Both the position numbers and the translations under genes were made by a program. Shown piece by piece: positions 1-7,621 of a stretch of 25,629 bases of DNA (within the stretch, counting starts at the first letter, position 1; each line of letters begins with the position of its first letter). The DNA is taken from positions 11,249 to 36,877 of the forward strand of contig DHUL01000094.1 of the NCBI GenBank assembly GCA_002409145.1, given 5' to 3'. This stretch comes from Bacteroidales bacterium UBA5235. GTDB lineage: Bacteria > Bacteroidota > Bacteroidia > Bacteroidales > VadinHA17. The notes under the pieces are model-generated. The model was given only the letters and a program-made list of their open reading frames with translations. It was not told where the DNA came from and ran no database searches.

Positions 1-23
1 CCGCGTAGCGGATCAGGCATTGT

Positions 24-58
24 AAAAAAAGCTGCCCCGAACCCCGGGACAGCTTTTT
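24..58 (-). terminator. Rho-independent terminator of groES-groEL
   Basis: Read on the minus strand, a GC-rich stem (GCTGTCCC pairing with GGGGCAGC, with one G-U wobble in RNA) surrounds a short loop and is followed by a run of seven T. It starts about 25 bp past the groEL stop codon. A-tracts flank both sides of the stem, so it could also work for transcripts coming from the left. Confidence 0.85.
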
Positions 59-84
59 CACCTAAATCAATAAGCTTCTTCTTT

Positions 85-1719
85 CTACATCATGCCGGGC
101 ATTCCGCCGCCGCCCATTGCCGGGTTCGGCATCGGATTCTCCTCTTTCTCCTCGACGATGACTGCCTCGGTGGTGAGGAACATACCTGCTATTGATGCAG
201 CATTTTCCAGGGCTATCCTGGCAACCTTGGCCGGGTCAATTACACCAGCTTTCAGAAGGTTCTCGAATTTATCATTCTGAGCATTGTAACCAAAGTCACC
301 TTTACCATCGCGGACTTTCTGCACAATAACTGCGCCCTCCAGGCCGGCATTGGTAACTATCTGGCGAAGAGGCTCTTCTATAGCCCTCTTTACAATCTCA
401 ATACCGGTATTCTGGTCTTCGTTATCACCTTTCAGTTTGTCAAGCAGGGGAATTGACCTGAGGTAAGCCACTCCTCCACCAGGGATGATACCCTCTTCTA
501 TTGCAGCGCGGGTAGCGTGAAGAGCATCATCTACGCGGTCCTTCTTCTCCTTCATCTCTACCTCTGATGCAGCTCCGATGTAAAGAACTGCCACACCGCC
601 GGCCAGTTTGGCAAGCCTTTCCTGAAGCTTCTCCCTGTCGTAATCGGAGGTGGTGGTTGATATCTGCTGCTTGATCTGGTTGATTCGTGCCTGAATCATA
701 TCTTTTTCCCCTGCACCGTTCACTATGGTGGTGTTCTCCTTATTGACGGTCACTTTGTCAGCCACGCCAAGGTCAGCCATTGTGGCATTTTCGAGCTTCA
801 TGCCTCTCTCTTCTGAGATGACAGTGCCGCCTGTCAGAATGGCTATGTCTTCAAGCATCTCCTTCCTCCTGTCGCCAAAACCCGGGGCTTTAACAGCACA
901 AACCTTCAGAGAACCTCTGAGGCGGTTCACAACCAGTGTTGCAAGAGCCTCACCCTCAACATCCTCAGCAATGATCATCAGACCACGACCGCTGCGTGCA
1001 GTCTCCTCAAGTATCGGGAGAAGGTCCTTCATTGATGAGATCTTCTTGTCATGTATCAGGATGTATGGATTATCCATCTCGACTTCCATTTTGTCAGGAT
1101 TGGTGACAAAATAAGCTGAGATGTATCCGCGGTCGAACTGCATACCCTCAACTACTTCAACTTTAGTCTCTGTTCCTTTTGCCTCTTCGACGGTTATGAC
1201 GCCTTCCTTCTTCACCTTATCCATAGCGGCGGCGATGAGCTTACCTATCTCTTCGTCATTATTTGCCGAAATTCGTGCAACCTGTTCAATCTTTTTCAGA
1301 TCGTCACCAACGCTCTGTGACTGGCTTTTAAGGCTCTCAACAACTGTTGACACAGCCTTGTCAATACCTCTCTTGAGGTCCATCGGATTGGCACCGGCAG
1401 TGACGTTCTTAAGTCCCACGCTGATAATGCTCTGGGCAAGAACTGTGGCTGTGGTGGTACCGTCACCTGCAGTATCTGAGGTCTTGGATGCAACTTCCTT
1501 GACCATCTGTGCACCCATATTCTGGTAGGGGTCAGAGAGTTCGATTTCCTTGGCAACGGTTACACCGTCCTTGGTAATCTGAGGTGCTCCGAATTTCTTC
1601 TCCAAAACCACATTGCGTCCCTTGGGTCCAAGGGTTACCTTAACGGCATCCGCAAGACGATCAACACCTTCCTTCAGAAGGTTGCGAGCTTCGATATTGA
1701 ATTTTATTTCCTTTGACAT
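85..1719 (-). CDS. groEL: Chaperonin GroEL (Hsp60, 60 kDa subunit)
   Basis: This is a full-length GroEL of 544 residues, the usual size. It forms the double-ring cytosolic chamber that folds proteins in ATP-driven cycles with GroES. The N-terminus starts MSKEIKF. The nucleotide-binding motifs are present: GPKGRNVV at residues 31-38 and GDGTTTA from residue 85, whose Asp86 matches the catalytic Asp87 of E. coli. The C-terminus ends in the Gly/Met-rich tail (GGGGMPGMM) typical of the family. It lies 21 bp downstream of groES, so the two form the standard groESL operon, ending at the hairpin at 24-58. I saw no CIRCE-type inverted repeat upstream of the operon, so heat-shock control, if present, works by another route. 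Confidence 0.98.
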   Translation of the reverse strand: MSKEIKFNIEARNLLKEGVDRLADAVKVTLGPKGRNVVLEKKFGAPQITKDGVTVAKEIELSDPYQNMGAQMVKEVASKTSDTAGDGTTTATVLAQSIISVGLKNVTAGANPMDLKRGIDKAVSTVVESLKSQSQSVGDDLKKIEQVARISANNDEEIGKLIAAAMDKVKKEGVITVEEAKGTETKVEVVEGMQFDRGYISAYFVTNPDKMEVEMDNPYILIHDKKISSMKDLLPILEETARSGRGLMIIAEDVEGEALATLVVNRLRGSLKVCAVKAPGFGDRRKEMLEDIAILTGGTVISEERGMKLENATMADLGVADKVTVNKENTTIVNGAGEKDMIQARINQIKQQISTTTSDYDREKLQERLAKLAGGVAVLYIGAASEVEMKEKKDRVDDALHATRAAIEEGIIPGGGVAYLRSIPLLDKLKGDNEDQNTGIEIVKRAIEEPLRQIVTNAGLEGAVIVQKVRDGKGDFGYNAQNDKFENLLKAGVIDPAKVARIALENAASIAGMFLTTEAVIVEEKEENPMPNPAMGGGGMPGMM

Positions 1720-1740
1720 TGCTATTCTTTTTTAAGGTTG

Positions 1741-2019
1741 TTACGAAATATATAGAACATCAGACTGAGAAAGAAGGAGATAATCTGCACCATCGATATT
1801 CAGTTCCTGGCCGGAGTATTTCCCATAGAGAACAACGTCTCCCTTTTTGAGTTCCATCTCTTCATCTTTTTTCGCAGCACCAACAAGAACAACAGTACCT
1901 GCGCGTGGTTTTTCCTTTGCTGAGTCGGGGATAATGATTCCACTGGCGGTCTTTTCCTCAGCCTCATGAGGTTTGACGAGGATCTTGCCTGCCAGCACTT
2001 TTCCTTTTAATTGTGCCAT
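1741..2019 (-). CDS. groES: Co-chaperonin GroES (Hsp10)
   Basis: GroES forms the heptameric lid of the GroEL chamber. The protein from the ATG at 2017-2019 is 92 residues and begins MAQLKGKV, which fits the family. The mobile loop that contacts GroEL is visible (EEKTASGIIIPDSAKEKPRAG), followed by the usual beta-barrel and a C-terminal YLLLSQSDVLYIS. The reading frame stays open further upstream, to 2127, but that extension runs back through the secG terminator hairpin and resembles no GroES sequence, so the internal ATG is the start. The gap to groEL is 21 bp. A promoter should lie between the terminator at 2094 and the start codon, but I found no clear TAnnTTTG element there. Confidence 0.97.
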   Translation of the reverse strand: MAQLKGKVLAGKILVKPHEAEEKTASGIIIPDSAKEKPRAGTVVLVGAAKKDEEMELKKGDVVLYGKYSGQELNIDGADYLLLSQSDVLYIS

Positions 2020-2093
2020 TGCTAGAAGTTTTATAGTTAAACAATAATTTTCCTGCTTCAGAATTTCATAATCTGTGCCAAATGGAAGTTGGC

Positions 2094-2127
2094 AAAAAAA
2101 AAGTGTCAGTTCATGACAAACTGACAC
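2094..2127 (-). terminator. Rho-independent terminator after secG
   Basis: On the minus strand a perfect 9-bp stem (GTGTCAGTT paired with AACTGACAC, 2103-2111 with 2119-2127) and a 7-nt loop are followed by nine T. It lies 25 bp past the secG stop codon and separates the secG operon from groES-groEL. Confidence 0.93.
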
Positions 2128-2151
2128 TCCTCTGTCTTCACAATGTCATTA

Positions 2152-2502
2152 TTATTCGTTCCCACCTTCAGGCTGCTCCTGCACCGGTGTCTGTGTGGGA
2201 AGCACCGGTATGGCGTTGGGATCCTGTGCTCTTTCTATGGATGACTTGATGACTGACTCTTTCTGTCCCTGTCCTCTCGGTATGGAGGCAGTGGCTGCCA
2301 GGCTAAGAACCAGAATGGCTGCTCCGAGGGTCCAGGTTGATTTCTCAAGGAAGTCGGCTGTCTTGCGTACTCCCATTGACTGTCCGGCTGAGGTGAAGTT
2401 CGATGCGAGACCGCCTCCCTTGGAGTTCTGAACCAGCACTACCATAATTACAAGAACACATGCAAGGATAATCAGGATGGTAAGGAAAATATAAATACCC
2501 AT
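2152..2502 (-). CDS. secG: Preprotein translocase subunit SecG
   Basis: SecG is the small inner-membrane subunit of the SecYEG channel that carries unfolded proteins out of the cytosol. The 116-residue protein has two hydrophobic segments (about residues 3-25 and 56-73). Between them lies the conserved SecG loop: VLVQNSKGGGLASNF, then a Gly/Ser-rich stretch and an RKTADFLEKSTW motif. A hydrophilic Pro/Gln/Glu-rich tail follows, as is common in Bacteroidota SecG. The ATG at 2500-2502 lies 7 bp after the stop of the TPR-protein gene, so secG is the last gene of a four-gene operon. Confidence 0.95.
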   Translation of the reverse strand: MGIYIFLTILIILACVLVIMVVLVQNSKGGGLASNFTSAGQSMGVRKTADFLEKSTWTLGAAILVLSLAATASIPRGQGQKESVIKSSIERAQDPNAIPVLPTQTPVQEQPEGGNE

Positions 2503-2509
2503 TGTTATA

Positions 2510-4063
2510 CTATTTTATTAAATCTTTGATCTTTTCAATACGGCTTGCAAAGTAAGCACTTTTTTCCGGATATTGCAACGAGAGTTTTTCATAAATATTT
2601 ATTGCCTTGGAGTAGTAGCCCTGGTTGATATAAATCTTTGCCAGTGTTTCCGTTATAAATTTGCCGCGTTCCACCGTGCTCTCCGCAGACAGGTCCTTTA
2701 CCGGCTGAACGTCACCCGGTGTAAGCCTCTCAATTGAAGGACTGATCCTGATAAAGCGGTCTATCAGATCAGCCGGGGTGAGCTGCATGGCAGGCTCAGG
2801 CTCCCCGACGGGTTCGTCTGGTATCAGCTCGAAGAGCTCCTCCTGCCCTGGTTCGGCCTCGGCTTCTGATTCTGATTCTGCCGAGGTCCCGGGCTGCCAT
2901 TCAATCTCAGTTGCGGGGACAGATTCAGGAAGTGGCTCCGGAAGCGACTCCGGGATTGTCTCAGGAGATTCCTCAGGAAGCAGGCCGGGGATTGGCTCCG
3001 GGGATTCTTCCGGGATTGGCTCCGGGGATTCCTCAGAAAGCTGCCCGGGAAATTCCCCGGGCTCAGATTCGGGTATGGAAGTTTCCCCGGGAACAGATTC
3101 CGGTACTGATATCTCCACGGGAACTGATTCCGGTATTGATATCTCCTCAGGACCAGGTTCGGGTACAGGAGGTTCCTCCAGCGCAGGTTCCATTACCGGC
3201 ATTTCCGCCGGAATGATTTCAGAAGCGGGTAATGGCTCCTCTGGCAGCTGCTGCGCCACCTGGTCAGCTGCTACCTTGTGAATCTCTTCAAGTTCCCTGA
3301 GCCGTGCCTCAATCTCAGCAATAAGCTCTTCCCTTGTGCGCAGCTTTTCTGTCACCTCTTCTTCCGGCCGGTCTTCTGCACCGGGAATTACATCACCGGC
3401 AATTTCATCACCGGTAACAGGAATTTCTCCGGGAACAGTTATCCCTTCGGTGACTGGAGCCTCTTCCGGAACCAGAATCTCTTCGATGACCGGGGCTGCC
3501 TCAATAACCGGAACCTCCTCAGTTACATCGGCCGCCTCAGCTACCGGAGCTTCCTCAGTTAGCGGTATCTCTTCAGTGATTAGAGCATCTTCCGGGAGCA
3601 GGATCTCTTCAATGACCGGGGCTGCCTCGATAACCGGAACCTCCTCAGTTACATCGGCCGCCTCAGCTACCGGAGCTTCCTCAGTTAGCGGTATCTCTTC
3701 GGTGATTGGGGCCACTTCAGTGACATAACCCTCTCCGGCAGAAGTACCATCATCCGAAACGGGAATCTCTGCAGCGGGCACCTCAGTACCTACCTGTGTG
3801 ACAGTGACTCCCTCCCCGGCAACCTCAGCAGGAGCAAGAAAAAGATAGTGATAAAGCACCTCCCTGTCAGCCACTGATAGTGCCGATACCTTTAGCTGTG
3901 TATCAAACCGGATGTCATTATTCTCCTTCAGTCCCCGCAGAAGCAGCATGTGGGCGGAATGAAACCAGGGAAAAAGGGCAGTAAGCTCCTTTAACTCATC
4001 CAGGTCTCCCGGACCCGGGAGATCAATGCCTGCAATGAACCTGTTGAATTCATTCCTGTTCAT
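2510..4063 (-). CDS. TPR-containing protein with long Pro/Glu-rich repeats
   Basis: This 517-residue protein has three parts. The N-terminus (about residues 1-80, MNRNEFNRFIAGIDLPG) is helical and looks globular. The middle (about 85-430) is a very acidic low-complexity region of Pro, Glu, Ile, Val and Ala, built from short units such as VPVIEAAPVIEE, PESVPGE and SPEPIPEE. The last 65 residues contain a TPR-like helix pair (ETLAKIYINQGYYSKAINIYEKLSLQYPEKS). There is no signal peptide, so it is probably cytosolic. It starts 8 bp after lptE and ends 7 bp before secG, and this order is, from memory, common in Bacteroidota, where the protein has no assigned function. The central region carries a near-perfect 126-bp tandem duplication. 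A role in envelope export is only suggested by the neighbours. Confidence 0.85.
   Translation of the reverse strand: MNRNEFNRFIAGIDLPGPGDLDELKELTALFPWFHSAHMLLLRGLKENNDIRFDTQLKVSALSVADREVLYHYLFLAPAEVAGEGVTVTQVGTEVPAAEIPVSDDGTSAGEGYVTEVAPITEEIPLTEEAPVAEAADVTEEVPVIEAAPVIEEILLPEDALITEEIPLTEEAPVAEAADVTEEVPVIEAAPVIEEILVPEEAPVTEGITVPGEIPVTGDEIAGDVIPGAEDRPEEEVTEKLRTREELIAEIEARLRELEEIHKVAADQVAQQLPEEPLPASEIIPAEMPVMEPALEEPPVPEPGPEEISIPESVPVEISVPESVPGETSIPESEPGEFPGQLSEESPEPIPEESPEPIPGLLPEESPETIPESLPEPLPESVPATEIEWQPGTSAESESEAEAEPGQEELFELIPDEPVGEPEPAMQLTPADLIDRFIRISPSIERLTPGDVQPVKDLSAESTVERGKFITETLAKIYINQGYYSKAINIYEKLSLQYPEKSAYFASRIEKIKDLIK
3476..3711 (-). repeat. 126-bp tandem duplication in the TPR-protein gene
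   Basis: Two nearly identical units lie end to end; for example, GACCGGGGCTGCCTC occurs at 3488 and again at 3614, exactly 126 bp apart. The unit is 42 codons, so the frame is kept. The encoded units, about residues 118-196, share the series EEIPLTEEAPVAEA, ADVTEEVPVIEA and APVIEEIL. The very low divergence at synonymous sites points to a recent duplication. Confidence 0.85.
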
Positions 4064-4071
4064 GAACAGAA

Positions 4072-4587
4072 CTACCAGTTGACAAATGCCTTGTTAAATA
4101 TATCTTCAATAAGCATCTTCACTATCTCCTCGGTCAGGCCGGCTTCAACGGCACTCAGATCAAGCGAACTGCTGTAATCCTGGTACCGGGTGAAGGTCTG
4201 ATCATAGCTGTTCTCATCATTGAAACTGTTCACATACCTTATGCGTACTGAGATGGAAAACCTGTTCATGGCCGCCTGCTCGTTACCGCTGACAGTAAGC
4301 GGTTGGGTCTTGTAGTCAGTGATCTCTCCCTCGAAACTCAGGTCGCCCCCTGATGATACCATGTCAAGATTGGTCTGTGCCCTGCACATATCGATAAGCG
4401 CATCGGTAAGGGTCTGTGTCAGTCCCGGGACCACAAGGCTTGCCCTGTTCTGAAAGGTTGCTACACTTATGGTTTTTGCCTCCACAGGTATGGAGGCACC
4501 TGTGAAGGAGTACTTGATCTTCACACCGCAACCTGCGGTCAACGCCAGCAGAACCAGCGGCACCACTATCTTTACTATTTTATGCAT
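4072..4587 (-). CDS. lptE: LptE-family LPS-assembly lipoprotein
   Basis: LptE plugs the LptD barrel and helps deliver LPS to the outer surface. From the ATG at 4585-4587 the protein has 171 residues. It starts with a lipoprotein signal peptide whose lipobox LTAGC places the lipidated Cys at residue 20. It continues with GVKIKYSFTGASIP, the typical opening of Bacteroidota LptE-like proteins, and motifs such as TISVATFQNRA and LTDALIDMCRAQTNL. Identity with proteobacterial LptE is at the fold level only. A TTG codon just before the ATG could also initiate. The start overlaps the last 8 nt of the upstream sigma-54 regulator gene, indicating co-transcription and perhaps translational coupling. 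Confidence 0.88.
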   Translation of the reverse strand: MHKIVKIVVPLVLLALTAGCGVKIKYSFTGASIPVEAKTISVATFQNRASLVVPGLTQTLTDALIDMCRAQTNLDMVSSGGDLSFEGEITDYKTQPLTVSGNEQAAMNRFSISVRIRYVNSFNDENSYDQTFTRYQDYSSSLDLSAVEAGLTEEIVKMLIEDIFNKAFVNW

Positions 4588-5824
4588 CAAGCCTGTATTC
4601 CTTTATTTTCCTGTAGAGGGTTCTCTCGGAAATTCCCAGTTCAGCCGCTGCCAGCTTTCTCTTGCCATTGTTCTTGTCAAGCGCCTTCTTTATGAGTTCC
4701 TTTTCGCGGTCACTCAGTGAGAGAGACTCCTCTATCACCTCCTCTGTATCTTCAATCACCCTGCTCTCTCTCGGCGGGTTGTAGCCTAACTTCACCGGCT
4801 GGGCGGGTTCAAATTGCTCCTTGGGAAGCGATCCCTGGTTATACAGATTGCGCACTGCGCGGGCTCCGCTTTCTGTCAGGTTGTCAGGATCACCGGTAGT
4901 CAGCAGGTCATACACAAGGTTCTTAAGGTCATGCATGTCGCTCTTCATGTCAAACAATACCTTGTAAAGAATCTCCCTCTCGCTGGTGAAGCTTTTGTCA
5001 TCGGCATGCGCCCTGACAGGAACGGGAAGCCGTCCGGTCCGGATATCCGGAAGGTAGTGTGCCAGTATGGAAGCAGTCACATCACGCTCCTGCTCAATGA
5101 CCGATATCTGTTCGGTGATGTTTTTAAGCTGCCTTACATTACCCGGCCAGTAATAGTTCAGCAGCATCTCCCTTGCCTGATGATCAAGCCTTATAGCCGG
5201 CATCCGGTAGCGTTCCGCGAAATCAACAGCAAACTTCCGGAACAGTAAAATGATATCTTCACCTCTTTCGCGAAGGGGCGGTACCCGTACCGGCACCGTA
5301 TTCAGCCTGTAAAAAAGATCTTCACGGAACCTTCCGGAACTCACTGCCTGGACAATATCAACGTTAGTAGCCGTAATGACCCTCACATCAGTCTTCTGAA
5401 CCTTTGATGACCCCACCCTGATGAACTCACCTGTCTCCAGCACCCTTAGCAGCCTGACCTGCGTTGAGAGCGGCAGTTCAGCCACCTCGTCAAGAAATAT
5501 CGATCCTCCGTTTGCGACCTCGAAGTAGCCTTTGCGGCTGTCTGTTGCTCCGGTGAAGGCGCCCTTCTCATGACCGAAGAGCTCGGAATCTATCGTACCC
5601 TCAGGTATGGCACCGCAGTTCACCGCGATGTAAGGACCGTGCTTGCGCAGGCTGAACGAGTGAATTACCTGCGGGAAGACCTCCTTCCCGGTTCCGCTTT
5701 CACCGGTTACAAGCACAGAGAGATCAGTGGGTGCCACCTGAACAGCAATGTCAATTGCCCTGTTCAGTCCCTCATGATTACCGATTATTCCAAACCTCTG
5801 TTTTACGCTCTGTAAGTCCTTCAT
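4580..5824 (-). CDS. Sigma-54-dependent activator (AAA+ and Fis-type HTH, no sensor domain)
   Basis: This is a bacterial enhancer-binding protein that would remodel the RpoN holoenzyme by ATP hydrolysis. From the ATG at 5822-5824 it is 414 residues. The AAA+ domain starts almost at the N-terminus: Walker A GESGTGKE at residues 41-48, the sigma-54-contacting GAFTGA loop at 88-93, Walker B in SIFLDEVAELP, and the sensor region YYWPGNVRQLKN. A linker follows, then a Fis-type helix-turn-helix at the C-terminus (NGKRKLAAAELGISERTLYRKIKEY). No receiver, GAF or PAS domain precedes the AAA+ module, so activity may be set by protein level or a partner. It is the first gene of the lptE/TPR/secG operon. 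An extra TTG codon directly upstream of the ATG is the only longer start. Confidence 0.93.
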   Translation of the reverse strand: MKDLQSVKQRFGIIGNHEGLNRAIDIAVQVAPTDLSVLVTGESGTGKEVFPQVIHSFSLRKHGPYIAVNCGAIPEGTIDSELFGHEKGAFTGATDSRKGYFEVANGGSIFLDEVAELPLSTQVRLLRVLETGEFIRVGSSKVQKTDVRVITATNVDIVQAVSSGRFREDLFYRLNTVPVRVPPLRERGEDIILLFRKFAVDFAERYRMPAIRLDHQAREMLLNYYWPGNVRQLKNITEQISVIEQERDVTASILAHYLPDIRTGRLPVPVRAHADDKSFTSEREILYKVLFDMKSDMHDLKNLVYDLLTTGDPDNLTESGARAVRNLYNQGSLPKEQFEPAQPVKLGYNPPRESRVIEDTEEVIEESLSLSDREKELIKKALDKNNGKRKLAAAELGISERTLYRKIKEYRLDA

Positions 5825-5896
5825 CAAAATTCAATGAACTGCGAATTTACGACTTTTTTGCATTATGTTAAAGCTGTTTTTTAGTAATTTGGAACC

Positions 5897-6661
5897 ATGA
5901 AAGAGAGCCATACACCGCGTTTTACAGGAATCATACCCGCACGATTTGCCTCGTCGCGCTTTCCCGGGAAACCCCTTGCCGTCATCGGCGGTATTACAAT
6001 GATTGAGAGAGTCTACCGGCAGGCTTCACTGGTGCTGGAGGAGACGTGGGTAGCAACTGACGATGAACGCATCCGTGAAGCTGTAACAGCCTTCGGAGGC
6101 CAGGTTGTGATGACATCGACATCGCACCGGAGCGGAACTGACCGCTGTGCCGAGGCGGCGGGTGCAGTCACCGACGGAAGCGGGAACACTGTCATTATCA
6201 ATATTCAGGGAGATGAACCATTTATCAGGCCGGAACAGATCAGGGCTCTCATGGATTGCTTCACTGAGCAGGAGGTGATGATAGCCACCCTTATCCGAAA
6301 GGCTGAACCAGATGAAGATCTACATAATCCCAACCAGCCAAAGGTCATTGTCAGTAAAAACATGGACGCCATCTGCTTCAGCAGGTCAGTCATCCCATTC
6401 TTCCGTGATGCCCCGGCAGAAGAATGGAGCCGGAAGCATACCTATTACAAGCATATTGGCCTCTACGGCTACCGCGCCTCAACACTCAGGGAACTGACCC
6501 TCCTTCCGCAGTCTCCACTGGAAAAAGCCGAGAGCCTTGAGCAGATGAGATGGATAGAAAACGGCTATTCAATCCGTTGTGCTGTTACACCCTGGGAGAG
6601 CATCGGCATAGATACACCGGAAGACCTCGACAGGGCAGCAAGGATGCTGGGGGAAAAATAA
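5897..6661 (+). CDS. kdsB: 3-deoxy-manno-octulosonate cytidylyltransferase (CMP-Kdo synthetase)
   Basis: KdsB activates Kdo with CTP to CMP-Kdo, the sugar donor for the LPS inner core, in the cytosol. The protein is 254 residues, close to the usual 250. It shows the nucleotide-binding N-terminus IIPARFASSRFPGKPL (residues 12-27), SHRSGTDR at 76-83, and the metal- and substrate-binding NIQGDEPF at 102-109. The C-terminal motif SLEQMRWIENGY and the Ile-Asp-Thr-Pro-Glu-Asp stretch are also typical. It is divergent from the sigma-54 regulator gene, with 72 bp between the start codons. I see no clean consensus promoter in that gap. Confidence 0.97.
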   Translation: MKESHTPRFTGIIPARFASSRFPGKPLAVIGGITMIERVYRQASLVLEETWVATDDERIREAVTAFGGQVVMTSTSHRSGTDRCAEAAGAVTDGSGNTVIINIQGDEPFIRPEQIRALMDCFTEQEVMIATLIRKAEPDEDLHNPNQPKVIVSKNMDAICFSRSVIPFFRDAPAEEWSRKHTYYKHIGLYGYRASTLRELTLLPQSPLEKAESLEQMRWIENGYSIRCAVTPWESIGIDTPEDLDRAARMLGEK

Positions 6662-6718
6662 CTCTAAACTTTTACACTCTCTTTTTGTTATAATGCTTAG
6701 TAAGTAACATTGAGAGAG

Positions 6719-7609
6719 ATGAATGCAGGAAGCAGAACATACTCCATCAAGGATCTGGAGAATTTCTGTGGTATAAAGGCACATACCATCAGAATGTGGG
6801 AGAAGAGGTACGGGATCCTTACACCCGAAAGGAGTGATTCCAACATACGGCACTATACTGAAGATGAGCTCAAAAAGCTCATAACCGTTTCCATCCTGAA
6901 CCGCAACGGTATGAAAATATCAAAGATCGCGCGGCTGAATGACAGCGAGCTGCTGAAGGAAGTGCTCAGGTCCGGAACCGGCGAGGATGGAGGTGACGGC
7001 ACATTCAAACCAGGAGAACTGATTATGTCCGCACTCCGTTTCAGCGAGGAGGAGTTCAGAGAAAAACTGAATCATTTTGTCGTTGAAAAAGGGCTGGCAC
7101 AGGCATATCTCCAGGTGTTCCATCCACTGATGCAGAAGGCAAGAGCACTGTGGCTCACTGATTGTATCTCAAAACCGCAGGAGCAGTTCATAAGGCATGT
7201 CATCAGGACGATCCTCATTGCCGGAGACATGTCACACGAAGCTCATACCAGCGGCCAGAGTGCTGCAATAATCAACCTTGGTGACACTGAAAGCGAAAAC
7301 AACCTTGTCTTTCTCAAATACCTTCTGAGACAAAAGGGATTTAACGTGATCTATACTGAAGGTACCCTGTCAGTAGAAGACATAAAAGAAATTCATACTG
7401 TAAGACCTTTTACCGTCCTGGCCCTGAACATCCCGGGATCCGAACCTGACGATGAGGTACGGGGATTTTGCGATGCCACAGCCAGGGAACTCGATCTGAA
7501 AAAGGTTCTTGTGCTGGGGAGGTATGACAACAGCAGAACATGGAGCAACGGCAAAACGAAAGCTGTCTGCTCCCCTGCCGGACTGGCAGAGTGGGCAGAC
7601 AGCCTCTGA
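6719..7609 (+). CDS. MerR-family regulator with a cobalamin-binding-like domain
   Basis: The 296-residue protein from the ATG at 6719 begins with a MerR winged-helix DNA-binding domain (YSIKDLENFCGIKAHTIRMWEKRYGIL, then an IRHYTEDELKKL segment). The rest matches the layout of CarA/CarH/LitR regulators: a helical bundle (about 85-180) and a Rossmann-like C-terminal domain. The usual E/DxHxxG motif that supplies the lower axial cobalt ligand appears at this point as LGDTESENNLVF, with no His, so cobalamin binding is doubtful. A TTG three codons upstream is a possible but less likely start. It lies 57 bp after kdsB on the same strand. Its target is unknown; in other bacteria relatives control light or stress responses. 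Confidence 0.88.
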   Translation: MNAGSRTYSIKDLENFCGIKAHTIRMWEKRYGILTPERSDSNIRHYTEDELKKLITVSILNRNGMKISKIARLNDSELLKEVLRSGTGEDGGDGTFKPGELIMSALRFSEEEFREKLNHFVVEKGLAQAYLQVFHPLMQKARALWLTDCISKPQEQFIRHVIRTILIAGDMSHEAHTSGQSAAIINLGDTESENNLVFLKYLLRQKGFNVIYTEGTLSVEDIKEIHTVRPFTVLALNIPGSEPDDEVRGFCDATARELDLKKVLVLGRYDNSRTWSNGKTKAVCSPAGLAEWADSL

Positions 7610-7621
7610 CAATTTCACCTT

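Noticed and set aside
2075..2082. TTTGGCAC on the minus strand upstream of groES as a sigma-54 -24 box
   Set aside because: The -12 part at the proper distance reads ATGA instead of TTGC, so only half of the motif is present.
2020..2127. Extended groES start at 2127
   Set aside because: The extra 36 residues run through the secG terminator hairpin and resemble no GroES sequence; the ATG at 2017-2019 gives the family length.
2778..3281. Long plus-strand frames (also 3336-3728) across the TPR-protein gene
   Set aside because: They are the antisense of low-complexity Pro/Glu codons and encode only Ser/Gly-rich sequence without domains.
6671..6694. TTTACA/TATAAT-like pair before the MerR gene
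   Set aside because: The spacer is only 12 bp, too short for a sigma-70-type promoter, and this organism appears to use TAnnTTTG promoters.
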